DNA from: Gemmatales bacterium | GTDB taxonomy: Bacteria > Planctomycetota > Planctomycetia > Gemmatales > Gemmataceae | Length of the DNA: 64,000 nt | NCBI GenBank assembly: GCA_026004675.1 | Contig: BPJP01000013.1 | Location: 90,949-154,948 of the forward strand | Direction of reading: 5' to 3' | Shown here: piece after piece, positions 34,923-44,870 of the stretch | Numbering within the stretch: position 1 is the stretch's first letter | Layout: each line of letters begins with the position of its first letter | Notes under the pieces: model-generated | Database searches by the model: none | Told to the model about the DNA's origin: nothing | The model's input: only the letters and a program-made list of their open reading frames with translations | Made by a program: the position numbers and the translations under genes

Positions 34923-35414
34923 ATGGCACGTCCTGTCAATCGTCGTGAAAAACGAGACGAATACGATGCAGCCGAGCGTCGACAAAGAGACGATGACGAA
35001 TTCGACGACGAAGACGAAGAAATCGACGATGAACTTGATGAAGAGGACGGAGAGGAAGAAGACGACGAAGGGGACGAAGAAAACACTGACGAAGATAGCG
35101 ACGAGGATGCGGACGAAGGGATCAAAAAGAAAAAAGCCGCGGCTAAAGCAAAGACGGGCCGGAAGACCCGCTCGAAAAGCTCCAAGTCCGCTCGCATGAA
35201 AATGGTTTGGGGGGTATTCAACAATTCGAATGTTCGTGTTGCCGTCTTCGACTATCCCAAGCGAAAAGAAGCGCAAGAATTGGCGACAAAGCTGACGGCG
35301 GACAAAAAGTCGACGCATTTCGTGCAACCCGTTCGAGAGCCGATGGAAGAGCAAAAAGAAAAGGAAGCAGAAAAGGAGGCCAAGACGCCCAAACCTCGAG
35401 CCAAGAAAAAATAA
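34923..35414 (+). CDS. Highly acidic low-complexity protein
   Basis: 163 aa from the ATG at 34923 with AAGGAG upstream. Residues about 20-65 are almost all Asp/Glu, followed by a Lys/Ala/Arg-rich stretch (KKKKAAAKAKTGRKTRSKSS). A more ordered segment (KMVWGVFNNSNVRVAVFDYP, then KRKEAQELATKLTADKKSTH) precedes a second charged tail. The ordered part looks like a small conserved planctomycete domain of unknown function. The polyampholyte ends suggest nucleic-acid or ribosome contact, which is inference only. Confidence 0.7.
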   Translation: MARPVNRREKRDEYDAAERRQRDDDEFDDEDEEIDDELDEEDGEEEDDEGDEENTDEDSDEDADEGIKKKKAAAKAKTGRKTRSKSSKSARMKMVWGVFNNSNVRVAVFDYPKRKEAQELATKLTADKKSTHFVQPVREPMEEQKEKEAEKEAKTPKPRAKKK

Positions 35415-35704
35415 ATGGCGCGATTTTTTTCTAGAAGCCAGTTTGCCTGGTAGCTTTTTTCGGTGCTTTGCTGAACAACCGGATCACCGGAGCAATATTT
35501 CAACTTTAACCGCGATAGAAACCTATTCAGCCGGTAGAATAGAGGAAGGTTGCTGCCTCCTCTCTTTTCGTTTCTCGGAGACCCACTGAACAGGAAGCCA
35601 ACAGAGAGGGGGTGCTTTCCTGAGGGGCACCCAACGGGACAGGTTGCTCCATCGGCCAGCGAAGACGTTGGGTGTACAAGTGGATCGACACACGGAAAAC
35701 GCAG

Positions 35705-36541
35705 ATGGGTCGTTCGCGCCGCAAAAAGACCGATCCGGTACAGTCGCCGCTGGACACGTATCTGAACGAGATTTACCGTACGCCGTTGTTGAGTGCGGCA
35801 GAAGAGAAAGAACTGGCTCGGCGGATCGCGAACGGTGACATCGAAGCACGCGACCACATGGTGCGAGCGAATCTGCGTCTCGTCGTCAACATCGCCCGCA
35901 CCTATACGGGGAAAGGCTTAAGCCTGCAAGATCTAATCGAAGAGGGCAACCTCGGACTGATGCGAGCGGTCGAAGGGTTCGATGCGAACATGAACACTCG
36001 CTTCAGCACTTATGCCGTTTACTGGATCAAGCAGTCGATCAAGCGGGCGCTGGTGAACTCGGCGAAGTCGATCCGCATTCCGGCTTACATGGTGCAGCTG
36101 TTGTCGAAATGGAGGCAGGCATCGGCCAAATTGCAAGTCGACCTGGGCCGAACGCCCACGCACGAGGAAATCGCCAAATATATCCAGCTCCCCAAGAAAA
36201 AACTTGCCATTATCCAACAGGCTATCCATATTTTTGATACCAACCCCCAGACGGATCAGACGGAAGGGAATCGCCCGCTTGAAGAAATGGTCATGGATGA
36301 TAATGTCAGGCCGCCCGACGCACAATTGATCGATGCCGACGACCTCAAACGGTTGCGTCAGCTACTCGATACGTTGGAGCCGCGAGAGGCGGCTGTCTTG
36401 CGGATGCGTTTCGGCCTTGACGACAATGAACCGAAAACGTTGCAGGAGATCGGCACTCGCCTGGGATTGACACGCGAACGCGTCAGACAAATAGGCACTG
36501 AAGCATTGAAAAAATTGACACAAAACATGAATCAAACATGA
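35705..36541 (+). CDS. RNA polymerase sigma factor, sigma-70 family (RpoD/SigA-like, no region 1.1)
   Basis: 278 aa from the ATG at 35705. Region 1.2 (DTYLNEIYRTPLLSAAEEKE), region 2 (RLVVNIARTYTGKGLSLQDL, then FSTYAVYWIKQSIKRAL), region 3 (RTPTHEEIAKYIQLPKKKLA) and region 4 (EPREAAVLRMRFGLDDNEPK, then GLTRERVRQIGTEALKKL) are all present. The short length and lack of region 1.1 suggest a group 2/3 sigma factor. The 290-bp gap upstream contains the promoter; a GTG at 35672 is an alternative start. Confidence 0.92.
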   Translation: MGRSRRKKTDPVQSPLDTYLNEIYRTPLLSAAEEKELARRIANGDIEARDHMVRANLRLVVNIARTYTGKGLSLQDLIEEGNLGLMRAVEGFDANMNTRFSTYAVYWIKQSIKRALVNSAKSIRIPAYMVQLLSKWRQASAKLQVDLGRTPTHEEIAKYIQLPKKKLAIIQQAIHIFDTNPQTDQTEGNRPLEEMVMDDNVRPPDAQLIDADDLKRLRQLLDTLEPREAAVLRMRFGLDDNEPKTLQEIGTRLGLTRERVRQIGTEALKKLTQNMNQT

Positions 36542-36680
36542 CAAACATGCCAGAAAGTCGAACGAAGCCACCTGACTTGCGTGTCGTTTCGTCGAGTTCC
36601 CCCCTGATGCCTTGACGTCGGAACGCCACAACCGACTTGTCTTCTCCCCCGGTAAACCGCTGCCTGGAACGGTTGCGAAC

Positions 36681-39392
36681 ATGTTTCGAATTGCTTTGCC
36701 TTTTCCGGACAGTTTTCTTCTGTTGACCCTGCGCTGGCAGGAACTGTCGATGGGGGGGCGGATCGTTTCGTTTCTTTTCTGCCTTTTCGTGCCTGTTCTG
36801 TTGGTGATGCTGTATCGCTATGAGATGAAACTGGTGCCTCGTAAAACGGCAGCTTTCTTGCTCTCTTTGCGTCTCGGCGTCGTCGCGATTCTGCTATTCG
36901 TCATCTTTCTTCAACCGATCATCGCCCACGATGTCACGGAGACCGTTGCCAGCCAGGTGCTGGTGGCTGTCGACCGCTCCGAAAGTATGAAAGTCGTCGA
37001 CCCGCAAAGAACCAACCTGGAAAAGCTGCAACTGGCCAAGGCGCTTCGGCTATTCGACGGCGATAACCGACTGATCGACCATTGGATCGAATCGTACCGG
37101 GCGAAAAAACCGATCGAGTGGGTGAAGAAAGACGAATCTTTCGAAAGCGACGCGGCTCGTGCCAACGCCGAAAAAGCGCGACGGCATCTGCATGATGCCT
37201 TGTGTCGCCGCATCGATGAATTGACCCGCGTGGGAGTGGTGGACCGTTTGTTCGCTAAGGATGGGGCCGGCTTTTTGGATGCGATCGCCGACAAACACAA
37301 CATCGAGCTTCTGGCATTCCACCGCTCGGCATTCGAGTTGCAGCGGGAAGATCTGGGCGAGGTGCTGCAACCGGTATCGAAGAATCGCAAAGAAACGAAC
37401 AAAAAACAAACCGAGAACAAAGAGACGTCGCCGACTGCTTCGCGCGCCGACACTGGTACGAATCTGGCGGCCCCATTGCTTTATGCGCAGAAACAAGCCA
37501 GCGTCGCTTCGGGGCGCAAGGGCAAGACCATCGGAGTCGTATTGCTTACCGATGGGCAACACAACGTTTTCGAAGAGGGGCCGCCTGTGGCCCATGCCCT
37601 GAAGATGGCGGAACACCAGATACCGATCTATCCGGTGGCCATTGGTGCGAAATCCCCCCCGCCAGATACCTCGATTGTCTGGGTTCGGACGCCTTCTGCT
37701 GTTTTCAAAAATGTCGATGTCCTGGTGCGCGTTCGAGTGAAAATCAGCGGTCTGCCTGATCAAGATGTTACAGTAGAATTGCAACCTCCAGGAGGGAAGC
37801 AGCCGCTCAAGGAGACCATTCGGCACGAAGGCGGAACACGTTTTTACGATGTACCGTTCGACTTGCGGCTGGCGGAAGTCGGAACGCAGACTCTTCGCGT
37901 TTCCATTAAACCTGTCGACGGCGAAATCGATACCGGCAACAACGAGCGAAGTGCGGCCATCAACGTAGCCGACGATAAGGCCAAAGTTCTGCTGGTGGAC
38001 GGCGAGGCTCGCTGGGAATTCCACTACCTGGCCAACGCCCTGTTACGGGACCAGACGATGCAGGTCAGTCAAATCGTCTTTAACCAACCGAGACTTGGTC
38101 GCGTGCCAGAAGAGGAGTTGCAGAAGATCGGCTATCCGCGTTTGCATTGGCCCGCCGACCCAGATGCCCTGGCCGATTACGCCTGCATCGTCTTGGGCGA
38201 CGTGTCGCCGGCACATTTACCTTTGTCGCAAAGACTGCGTCTGGAAAAATACGTGTCGGAGACGGGGGGAACGCTCGTCATCGTTGCGGGGAAACGCCAC
38301 ATGCCATCGGCCTATGTCAGACAAGCCACGAACTTCGTCGGCGGCAACGGCGAGGCTGATCCGATCGCGCGCATGCTGCCCATCGAATCCTTTCAAGTCG
38401 TCAATCCGATGCAGGGATTTCATGTGACCCTGACTCAAGACGGCTTGATTTCGCCGTTTCTGCGATTGGAGGCCACCGAAGAAGAGAGCACGACGCGATG
38501 GCAAAAACTGCCTCGCCACTATTGGGGCATCGTCGGCAAAGTCAAGCCCGGAGCAATACCGCTCGCATACCTTCGCGATGCGGCAAACCAGGTCGAGGCT
38601 GTCAAGCCAGGCGATGTCAGCGATGATCCAGCCCGACGAAGTGGTTTGATTGTTCGACAAAATTACGGCTTTGGCAGGGTTTTGTTCATCGGATTGGATA
38701 GCACCTGGCGCTGGCGTTACAAAGTCGGAGACCGCTATCATCATCGCTTCTGGGGGCAGTTGATTCGCTGGGCCGCGTCGGATAAACCGCTGGTGGCCGG
38801 CAACGATTTTGTTCGCTTCGGCACGCCGCAACCCGTCTACCATCAGGGGGACAAAATCGACGTGGTCGTCCGCCTCGGCGAGAACGAAAAACCGCTGGGG
38901 ACAAAATCTGTGGCAGGCGCACGGATCTTGCTTCAAGAGAAACCGGGCAAAGAAGTACGTGCTGCATTGGTCGAGTTGAAGCCACGACCGGCTCAGCCCC
39001 GCGTGTTGGCAGGGGAAATCGCCGGCTTGCCTGCGGGGAACTATGCCGTCGAACTGGTCATCCCTGAAATGGCCGGCAAACTTACCGGCACGGACGAAGA
39101 AGGCAAGCCGGGTCCGCTCCGTGCCCGCTTCACGGTTTTGCCCGATGAAAACGCCGAAATGATCGACCTGGCCACCAATTGGGATTTGCTTGCAGAACTG
39201 GCGGCGAAATCGAAAGGCAAGGTCTACACTCCCGAAACCGCCGCCGACCTCATCGAGTTGTTGCGTCAGAAAACCGAAACCCGTACGCGCCAGGTGGAAA
39301 CCCGTTTATGGGAATCCTGGTGGGCGCTGTTGTTGTTCCTGGCATTTCTTAGTACCGAGTGGCTGGTGCGCAAGCTGGTTGGTCTACCCTGA
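36681..39392 (+). CDS. Large membrane-anchored VWA-domain protein
   Basis: 903 aa from the ATG at 36681. Two N-terminal hydrophobic helices (IVSFLFCLFVPVLLVMLY and FLLSLRLGVVAILLFVIFL) precede a von Willebrand A domain with MIDAS residues D-R-S-E-S (QVLVAVDRSESMKV) and TIGVVLLTDGQHN. A CARDB-like beta region (VSIKPVDGEIDTGNNERSAA) and a glutamine-amidotransferase-like section (KVLLVDGEARWEFHYLANAL; FGRVLFIGLDSTWRWRYKVG) follow. The C-terminal helix is WALLLFLAFLSTEWLVRKLV. Such BatA-like proteins recur in planctomycetes with MoxR ATPases, none of which lies nearby. Confidence 0.8.
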   Translation: MFRIALPFPDSFLLLTLRWQELSMGGRIVSFLFCLFVPVLLVMLYRYEMKLVPRKTAAFLLSLRLGVVAILLFVIFLQPIIAHDVTETVASQVLVAVDRSESMKVVDPQRTNLEKLQLAKALRLFDGDNRLIDHWIESYRAKKPIEWVKKDESFESDAARANAEKARRHLHDALCRRIDELTRVGVVDRLFAKDGAGFLDAIADKHNIELLAFHRSAFELQREDLGEVLQPVSKNRKETNKKQTENKETSPTASRADTGTNLAAPLLYAQKQASVASGRKGKTIGVVLLTDGQHNVFEEGPPVAHALKMAEHQIPIYPVAIGAKSPPPDTSIVWVRTPSAVFKNVDVLVRVRVKISGLPDQDVTVELQPPGGKQPLKETIRHEGGTRFYDVPFDLRLAEVGTQTLRVSIKPVDGEIDTGNNERSAAINVADDKAKVLLVDGEARWEFHYLANALLRDQTMQVSQIVFNQPRLGRVPEEELQKIGYPRLHWPADPDALADYACIVLGDVSPAHLPLSQRLRLEKYVSETGGTLVIVAGKRHMPSAYVRQATNFVGGNGEADPIARMLPIESFQVVNPMQGFHVTLTQDGLISPFLRLEATEEESTTRWQKLPRHYWGIVGKVKPGAIPLAYLRDAANQVEAVKPGDVSDDPARRSGLIVRQNYGFGRVLFIGLDSTWRWRYKVGDRYHHRFWGQLIRWAASDKPLVAGNDFVRFGTPQPVYHQGDKIDVVVRLGENEKPLGTKSVAGARILLQEKPGKEVRAALVELKPRPAQPRVLAGEIAGLPAGNYAVELVIPEMAGKLTGTDEEGKPGPLRARFTVLPDENAEMIDLATNWDLLAELAAKSKGKVYTPETAADLIELLRQKTETRTRQVETRLWESWWALLLFLAFLSTEWLVRKLVGLP

Positions 39393-39439
39393 TCACAACA
39401 GCCAGGCAATTCGAGATCTCACGAACTGGCGATCCTCGC

Positions 39440-40840
39440 TTACCGACCGGCGATTCTGCTTATTTCGTTGCGAATATGTTCGACGGCCTTTTGCAGAACG
39501 CGGTCGACAAAAGGCTTGGCTTTCTCTTTCTCCTTCGCGTTCGGCGGCTGATCGTCCTGCTTTTGGTTGTCTTGTTTGGGTGGTTGGGTTTTGTGGTTGC
39601 CGCTATTTTTGCCGTGGATGATGTCCCGCTCCCGGCGATAAATGAGATAATCCAGTCGTTCCTGCGGAGTCAACTTGATTTCAAATCCCTCGTTCGGCTT
39701 GACGCCCCACTCGTCGGTTTCTTTGGCATCAGGAAAGCGATGGATGTTTTTGCCGGACGGCCTCCAGAAACTGGCAGTGGTAAGTTTGAGCGCGCCAGAC
39801 TTGAGGGGGATGACGTTCTGAACGCTCCCTTTGCCGTAACTCCGTTCACCGATGATAACCGCACGTTTGTGGTCCTGCAGGGCGGCAGCGACGATTTCGC
39901 TGGCACTGGCGCTGTAGCGGTTTATCAGCACCGCCATCGGGTATTTCTCGCTGGGTTGCAGGAGCGTTCCCGGTGCTTTGGCGACGTAGGTTTTTTCATC
40001 GTGATTTCGTCCACGTGTGCTGACGATCCGTCCGCCGGATAAAAAGAGGTCCGCTACATCGCAGGCGGTTTCCAGCATGCCGCCAGGATTGTTGCGGAGG
40101 TCCAGAATCAAGCCGCGAACGCCCTGCTTTTCCAGCTCCACAATCGTGTCTTTGAGTTCCTGGGCTGTAGGCTCATTGAATGCGACCAGGCGGATGTAGC
40201 CGATCTTGTTTTCCTTGTCATACATGAAATCCCAGGTGTTGTCCGGCTTGCGAAAGTCGCCGAGACAACTGGGTACGCGAACGATGGCGCGCTTCATCTT
40301 CAAGTCCACAGGCTCCTTGGCGCCGGGGTGGAGTACCGTCAAGACGACCGGTTCGCCTGGATCACCCGTGATGCGATCGACGGCTTCTTCGAGGGGCATA
40401 TTCTCGGTCGATTTGCCGTCGATTTTGACGATGATGTCGTCCGCCATCACGCCGGCATTGTAGGCCGGGGTGCCGACGATCGGGCTGATAACGATGAGCT
40501 GGTTGGTCTGGCGATCCACCGTGATCTGGATGCCAACACCGCCGAATTTACCCTTGCTCTCTTTGCGAAACTGTTGCAACCTCTTGGGATTGATGTAACT
40601 GGAATGCGGATCGAGCCGAGAGAGTCCGCCGTTGATCATATCTTCTACCAGCTTGCGCTTGGCGTCAGCGTCGAGATCGCGAACATAACGGCTATCCACT
40701 TCGTCGAGGACCTCGACGAACAGCGAAACCATCTCGTAATCGACGTCTTTTTCGCGACTGGGAGCGCTCAAAGAAACCGTGATTCCCAACAACGACACGC
40801 CGATAATGCCAAGCAACCAGCCAAGGTTGGAACGAGACAT
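39440..40840 (-). CDS. C-terminal processing peptidase, S41 family
   Basis: 466 aa from the ATG at 40840 with GGAGG upstream. An N-terminal membrane anchor or signal (LGWLLGIIGVSLLGITVSLS) is followed by the CTP N-terminal helical region, a PDZ domain (FGGVGIQITVDRQTNQLIVI) and the S41 catalytic core. Visible are the catalytic Ser region (INRYSASASEIVAAALQDHK) and Lys (IGERSYGKGSVQNVIPLKSG). A Gln/Lys/Pro-rich tail precedes the end. It cleaves protein C-termini in the periplasm. Convergent with the VWA gene, 47 bp apart. Confidence 0.93.
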   Translation of the reverse strand: MSRSNLGWLLGIIGVSLLGITVSLSAPSREKDVDYEMVSLFVEVLDEVDSRYVRDLDADAKRKLVEDMINGGLSRLDPHSSYINPKRLQQFRKESKGKFGGVGIQITVDRQTNQLIVISPIVGTPAYNAGVMADDIIVKIDGKSTENMPLEEAVDRITGDPGEPVVLTVLHPGAKEPVDLKMKRAIVRVPSCLGDFRKPDNTWDFMYDKENKIGYIRLVAFNEPTAQELKDTIVELEKQGVRGLILDLRNNPGGMLETACDVADLFLSGGRIVSTRGRNHDEKTYVAKAPGTLLQPSEKYPMAVLINRYSASASEIVAAALQDHKRAVIIGERSYGKGSVQNVIPLKSGALKLTTASFWRPSGKNIHRFPDAKETDEWGVKPNEGFEIKLTPQERLDYLIYRRERDIIHGKNSGNHKTQPPKQDNQKQDDQPPNAKEKEKAKPFVDRVLQKAVEHIRNEISRIAGR

Positions 40841-41458
40841 GAGCCTTTTTCCTCCGCGGTAAATGCTCCTGCCGCTAAGCGACGACAGCATTATAACGCC
40901 ACGCTGCCAGGCAATCGAGGCGGAAAAATCGCACCCAAAAGGGCCTGGCATCAGGAGCCGGGCGCTAAATTAAAGAGTTTAGATAGACGAATCACGGAAA
41001 TTTTTTGAAAAAGGGCAAACCGGGGAAGAATCTGTTCTATACTAGAATTGCGATATGCTTTCGAATGGAGGGAGCATATCCCGTTTTGCCCCGAAAAAAT
41101 GGAAAAATTGTGGAACCGAGGAAATTCTGGCACCAACCAAGAAAGAGAAACGCTTTTGCGATAAAACGGATGTTTCGATTCTGTTCCCCCTTCGCTTGCA
41201 GAGGTCAAGATGTCCCGAACGTGGGTCCCTTTTCCCGTCCCAGTCTCGTCCCCTTTATCCAAACCATTTGGCGGCAACAAGTTTACGCCAATCCCGCCGG
41301 ACGACCCGATGATGAATCGTTTCGTTTAAGCCCAAGAGGCAGGGGGGCCTTTTTCCATTGCTTTGGGAAAAGGTTGCAGGAGAACTCCAATGGCGAGTCG
41401 TTTTTGCTCAATGATTCGGATTTACGACGGCTGAATGCCGTGGGAGCAGGTCGGTAAC
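40841..41458. other. 618-bp intergenic region without a convincing gene
   Basis: Lies between the divergent ctp and histidine kinase genes. The open frames across it have no family resemblance and no good ribosome site. It presumably holds the two promoters. I found no tRNA, riboswitch or repeat that I can support. Confidence 0.5.
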
Positions 41459-43390
41459 ATGTACAATGATCGCCCGAATCGTGTTCTGTTACTGCACGGT
41501 GGCGACTTGACCGACACCGGCAACGTGGAATCTCTGTTGAAAGCAGAGACGTCTGTCCATCCTGTAGTCGTCTCTTTTCAATCCATCATCGATGGCCTGG
41601 ATGCGGAAGAGTTCGCTTGTACGATCTGGTGTGTCGACCAAATCGGTGCGAAAGAATTAGGCCGTTTGAAAATCCTGCGGACGGTCTTGCCGCAGATGCC
41701 AATTATCGTCGTAGCCAGGCATGCTGAAGCGGAACAGGCTGCATCTGCGGTGGCCCTTGGCGTTCAAGAGATTCTTGCCCTTGAGTCGACGGATCGACAA
41801 ACCCTGCTTCGGGCGATCCATTGCGCCATCAAGCGGAAGTGCCTGCAAGACCGGGGCGACGAGCATTTGGCGCAATTGCAAGGCATATTCGAATCCGCCT
41901 TGTCGGCGCTTGTCTCCATAGACGAGGAACAGCGTATCTTGCTCGCCAATCCCGCAGCAGAGAAGGTGTTCGGCAAAGCGGCATCGGAATTGGTCGGCCT
42001 GTCGCTTTACGACCTGATGCCGAAACGACTACACGAAGCGCATGCCAAACGCATGCGTACTTTTTTCGACTCGGGCGAACAGGAGCTGCGGATCGGCAAG
42101 ACCGCCAAGGCGACGTGCTTGCGCGCCGATGGTCAGGAATTTCCCGCCGAGATGTTCATCACGGCGAATCGCACGGGAAGCCGAAGACTCTTTACGGTCG
42201 TCATCCGCGACTTGACCGATGAGATGCGGATGGACGAAACGGCCCGACAATCGCAAAAGCTGGAGGCCATCGGCCGGTTGGCCGGGGGCGTCGCCCACGA
42301 TTTCAACAACCTCTTGACCGTCATCATCGGCTATTCCGACATGCTCTTTCGCAACCAGGAGTTGCCGGAATCCGCCCGCCACATGATCAAGGAAATTCGC
42401 GAAGCCAGCAATCGAGCCGCCACTTTGACGCGCCAACTGCTCGCGTTTAGCCGGTCCGACTTGCAGAAATTCGAAACAATCGATCTCAACGCAGTCGTCC
42501 GGGACGTGCACAAAATGCTTTCCCGTTTGATCGGCGAAGATATTCAACTGATCGTCGCTCTCGAGGAAGGCGTCAAACCGATTAAAGCCGATCGGGGACA
42601 AATCGAGCAGGTGCTGGTGAATCTCGCCGTCAATTCCCGCGATGCCATGCCTGACGGAGGCAAACTGACCATCGAGACGAAGAACGTTGTTCTAAGTGGC
42701 GATTCGCCTATAGATGGCCTGGCACCTGGAAACTATGTCCTGCTCTCGATCAGTGACACGGGCGTGGGCATGGACGCCGAGACGCAAGAACGGATCTTTG
42801 AACCGTTCTTCACGACTAAAGAACCCGGGCGAGGCACCGGACTCGGACTGTCGACGGTGTATGGCATCGTCAAACAATCTGGCGGGGCGATCAAAGTTCA
42901 CAGCGAACCGAACCGTGGTACGACCTTCGAGATTTATTTCCCGCCTCAAAGGTCAGTAACGAGGACGTTGCGCCGCGATTCTTCCATTTTCCCAAGCCCC
43001 AATAAAGCCGAGACCATCTTGCTGGTTGAAGATGAAGAACAGCTGCGTCGCATTGGCCGGGTGGTCTTGGAATCGCAGGGCTACCAGGTTCTCGAAGCCT
43101 CTTGTGGAGAGGAAGCCCTGCGAATCAGCGAAGAATTCAGCCGGCCAATCGATCTCTTGTTGACCGACGTGGTCATGCCGCACATGAGCGGACGGGTCGT
43201 CGCCGACAAGATCACGAAGCAACGCCCCGGCATCAAGGTGCTCTTTGTTTCGGGTTATACCGATGACGCGATTATTCGCCACGGAGTGCTGCAGCAGGAA
43301 ATGCCGTTGTTGAGCAAGCCCTATACGCCAAGTGCTTTGACCCGGAAAGTGCGCGAGGTTCTTGAGTCGGCTTCTGAATCCGCACAATAG
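41459..43390 (+). CDS. Hybrid histidine kinase with receiver-like N-terminus, PAS and C-terminal receiver
   Basis: 643 aa from the ATG at 41459 (GGAGCAGG upstream; an ATG at 41435 is possible). Residues 1-125 look like a degenerate receiver (RVLLLHGGDLTDTG to ALESTDRQTLLRAI). A PAS domain follows (ALVSIDEEQRILLANPAAEK). HisKA has the H-box GGVAHDFNNLLTVIIGYSD. The ATPase has VLVNLAVNSRDAMPDGGKL (N), DTGVGMDAETQERIFEPFFT (G1/F) and GRGTGLGLSTVYGIVKQSGG (G2). The C-terminal receiver (ILLVEDEEQLRRIGR, LLLTDVVMPHMSG, LLSKPYTP) has D-D-K residues. It probably passes phosphate to a response regulator encoded elsewhere. Confidence 0.92.
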   Translation: MYNDRPNRVLLLHGGDLTDTGNVESLLKAETSVHPVVVSFQSIIDGLDAEEFACTIWCVDQIGAKELGRLKILRTVLPQMPIIVVARHAEAEQAASAVALGVQEILALESTDRQTLLRAIHCAIKRKCLQDRGDEHLAQLQGIFESALSALVSIDEEQRILLANPAAEKVFGKAASELVGLSLYDLMPKRLHEAHAKRMRTFFDSGEQELRIGKTAKATCLRADGQEFPAEMFITANRTGSRRLFTVVIRDLTDEMRMDETARQSQKLEAIGRLAGGVAHDFNNLLTVIIGYSDMLFRNQELPESARHMIKEIREASNRAATLTRQLLAFSRSDLQKFETIDLNAVVRDVHKMLSRLIGEDIQLIVALEEGVKPIKADRGQIEQVLVNLAVNSRDAMPDGGKLTIETKNVVLSGDSPIDGLAPGNYVLLSISDTGVGMDAETQERIFEPFFTTKEPGRGTGLGLSTVYGIVKQSGGAIKVHSEPNRGTTFEIYFPPQRSVTRTLRRDSSIFPSPNKAETILLVEDEEQLRRIGRVVLESQGYQVLEASCGEEALRISEEFSRPIDLLLTDVVMPHMSGRVVADKITKQRPGIKVLFVSGYTDDAIIRHGVLQQEMPLLSKPYTPSALTRKVREVLESASESAQ

Positions 43391-43494
43391 CGCACGAATG
43401 GCGGTCCAAACCGACCGTTTGTTGCCAGTCGTTTGTCGCCCCAATCCTGCCTGAAACCGGTCTTGGCTGCCGGCGGCAATCGGCCAGACGGCGG

Positions 43495-44832
43495 CTATTT
43501 CTTGCGGGGCAGATAGATTCCCGTGTAGCCAAGTTTTTTTGGGGGGTCGAACGATCTGGCCAGTTTCATCAACTCCGCTACCACCTCAGGATGTTTCTTG
43601 GCGACGTTCTGCTTCTCCCCGATGTCGGCATCGAGGTCGTAAAGCTCGGTCTCCTTCGAGCCTTTGTCGTCGACATAGCCGTAAAACTTCTTGAGGTTCG
43701 GAAGCCTGAGTTTCCATTTGCCTTTGCGGACGGCGTGCAGTTCGTTCTGGCAGAAGTAGAAATAGTGGTCCCTGGCGCCGTTTTCGTTTTTGCCAAGCAG
43801 CAAATCGGTCTGGTCGACGCCGTCGATGATACGATCCTTGGGCGTCTGGCAGCCGGCCAGGTGGGCAAAGGTCGGCAAGAAGTCGATGGTCGCGAAGATG
43901 GCGTCGCTGACTCGGCCGGCGGGAACTTTGCCAGGCCAGCGAACAATGCACGGCACGCGGATACCGCCTTCGTAAGTGGACCCCTTGCCTTCGCGAAGCG
44001 GGCCGGACGAACCCCAGGCGACGGCGCCGTTATGCCGCTTGCGCAGCACTTCCTGGAGATTATTCCAGGGACCGTTGTCGGTGGTAAAAATCACGAGTGT
44101 GTTCCGCCTCAAACCGAGTTCGTCCAGGACATCGAGCAGTCGGCCGGTATGGTAATCGAGTTCTTCGACGGCATCGCCGTAAAGCCCGCCTTTCGACTTG
44201 CCTTTAAACTGGGGAGAGGCATCGATGATGGAATGCACCATGGTGTGGGCGACATAGAGGAAGAACGGTTTGTCTTTGTTTTCTTTGAGAAAAGCGATGG
44301 CCCTGTCGGTATAGGTTCGGGTGAGAGAGGCCATGTCGCGTGTCCGGCCGATTTCCTTGTTGTTATGATGCAGAACGACGCTGCCATCGTCGTTGGCACC
44401 GAGGGTGCCCCAGAAATAATCGAAGCCCTGGGCGTTGGGCATGCGATTGGGAATGGCGGCGCGGTTGGAGACATCCCATTTGCCGATGCAGGCGGTGGCG
44501 TAACCGGCCGTTTTCAAAAGCTCGGCGATGGTGATTTCTTCAGCGGGCATACTCCATCCCCAGCTGCGGATGGGATAGCGGCCGGTCAGCAACGCGGAGC
44601 GCGACGGGCCGCAGACGATCTGGGCATAGAAACTGGTAAACCGTGTTCCTTCCTTGGCAAGTTGATCGAGCCTGGGGGAGCGAATGGTTTGCGAACCGTA
44701 ACAGCCGAGATCGCCGTAGCCCTGGTCGTCCGTAAAGATGACCAGGAAATTGGGTCGATCCTTTTCGGCGCTGGCGGCAGGGATTGCCAGCCAGACTGCC
44801 AACAAAACAGCCAGACAGCGGGTTCGAATCAT
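43495..44832 (-). CDS. Secreted sulfatase, Cys-type
   Basis: 445 aa from the ATG at 44832 (GGGAG 7 bp upstream; ATG 44847 is an alternative). Signal peptide CLAVLLAVWLAIPAASA. The active-site motif CGPSR (C74) is the C-x-P-x-R signature whose Cys becomes formylglycine. Metal ligands lie in FLVIFTDDQGYGDLGCYG and TLVIFTTDNGPWNN. It probably removes sulfate from polysaccharides such as algal glycans, as usual in planctomycetes. Downstream (38 bp) of the NHL-repeat gene on the same strand, likely an operon. Confidence 0.93.
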   Translation of the reverse strand: MIRTRCLAVLLAVWLAIPAASAEKDRPNFLVIFTDDQGYGDLGCYGSQTIRSPRLDQLAKEGTRFTSFYAQIVCGPSRSALLTGRYPIRSWGWSMPAEEITIAELLKTAGYATACIGKWDVSNRAAIPNRMPNAQGFDYFWGTLGANDDGSVVLHHNNKEIGRTRDMASLTRTYTDRAIAFLKENKDKPFFLYVAHTMVHSIIDASPQFKGKSKGGLYGDAVEELDYHTGRLLDVLDELGLRRNTLVIFTTDNGPWNNLQEVLRKRHNGAVAWGSSGPLREGKGSTYEGGIRVPCIVRWPGKVPAGRVSDAIFATIDFLPTFAHLAGCQTPKDRIIDGVDQTDLLLGKNENGARDHYFYFCQNELHAVRKGKWKLRLPNLKKFYGYVDDKGSKETELYDLDADIGEKQNVAKKHPEVVAELMKLARSFDPPKKLGYTGIYLPRKK

Positions 44833-44870
44833 CAGCCAAACTCCCATCAAGCGTGTGCAGCGATTGACGA

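Noticed and set aside
41010..41040. Possible c-di-GMP (GEMM) riboswitch because of AGGGCAAACC
   Set aside because: Only this short stretch matches; the second conserved part and the paired helices are missing, and the distance to the kinase gene is over 400 bp.
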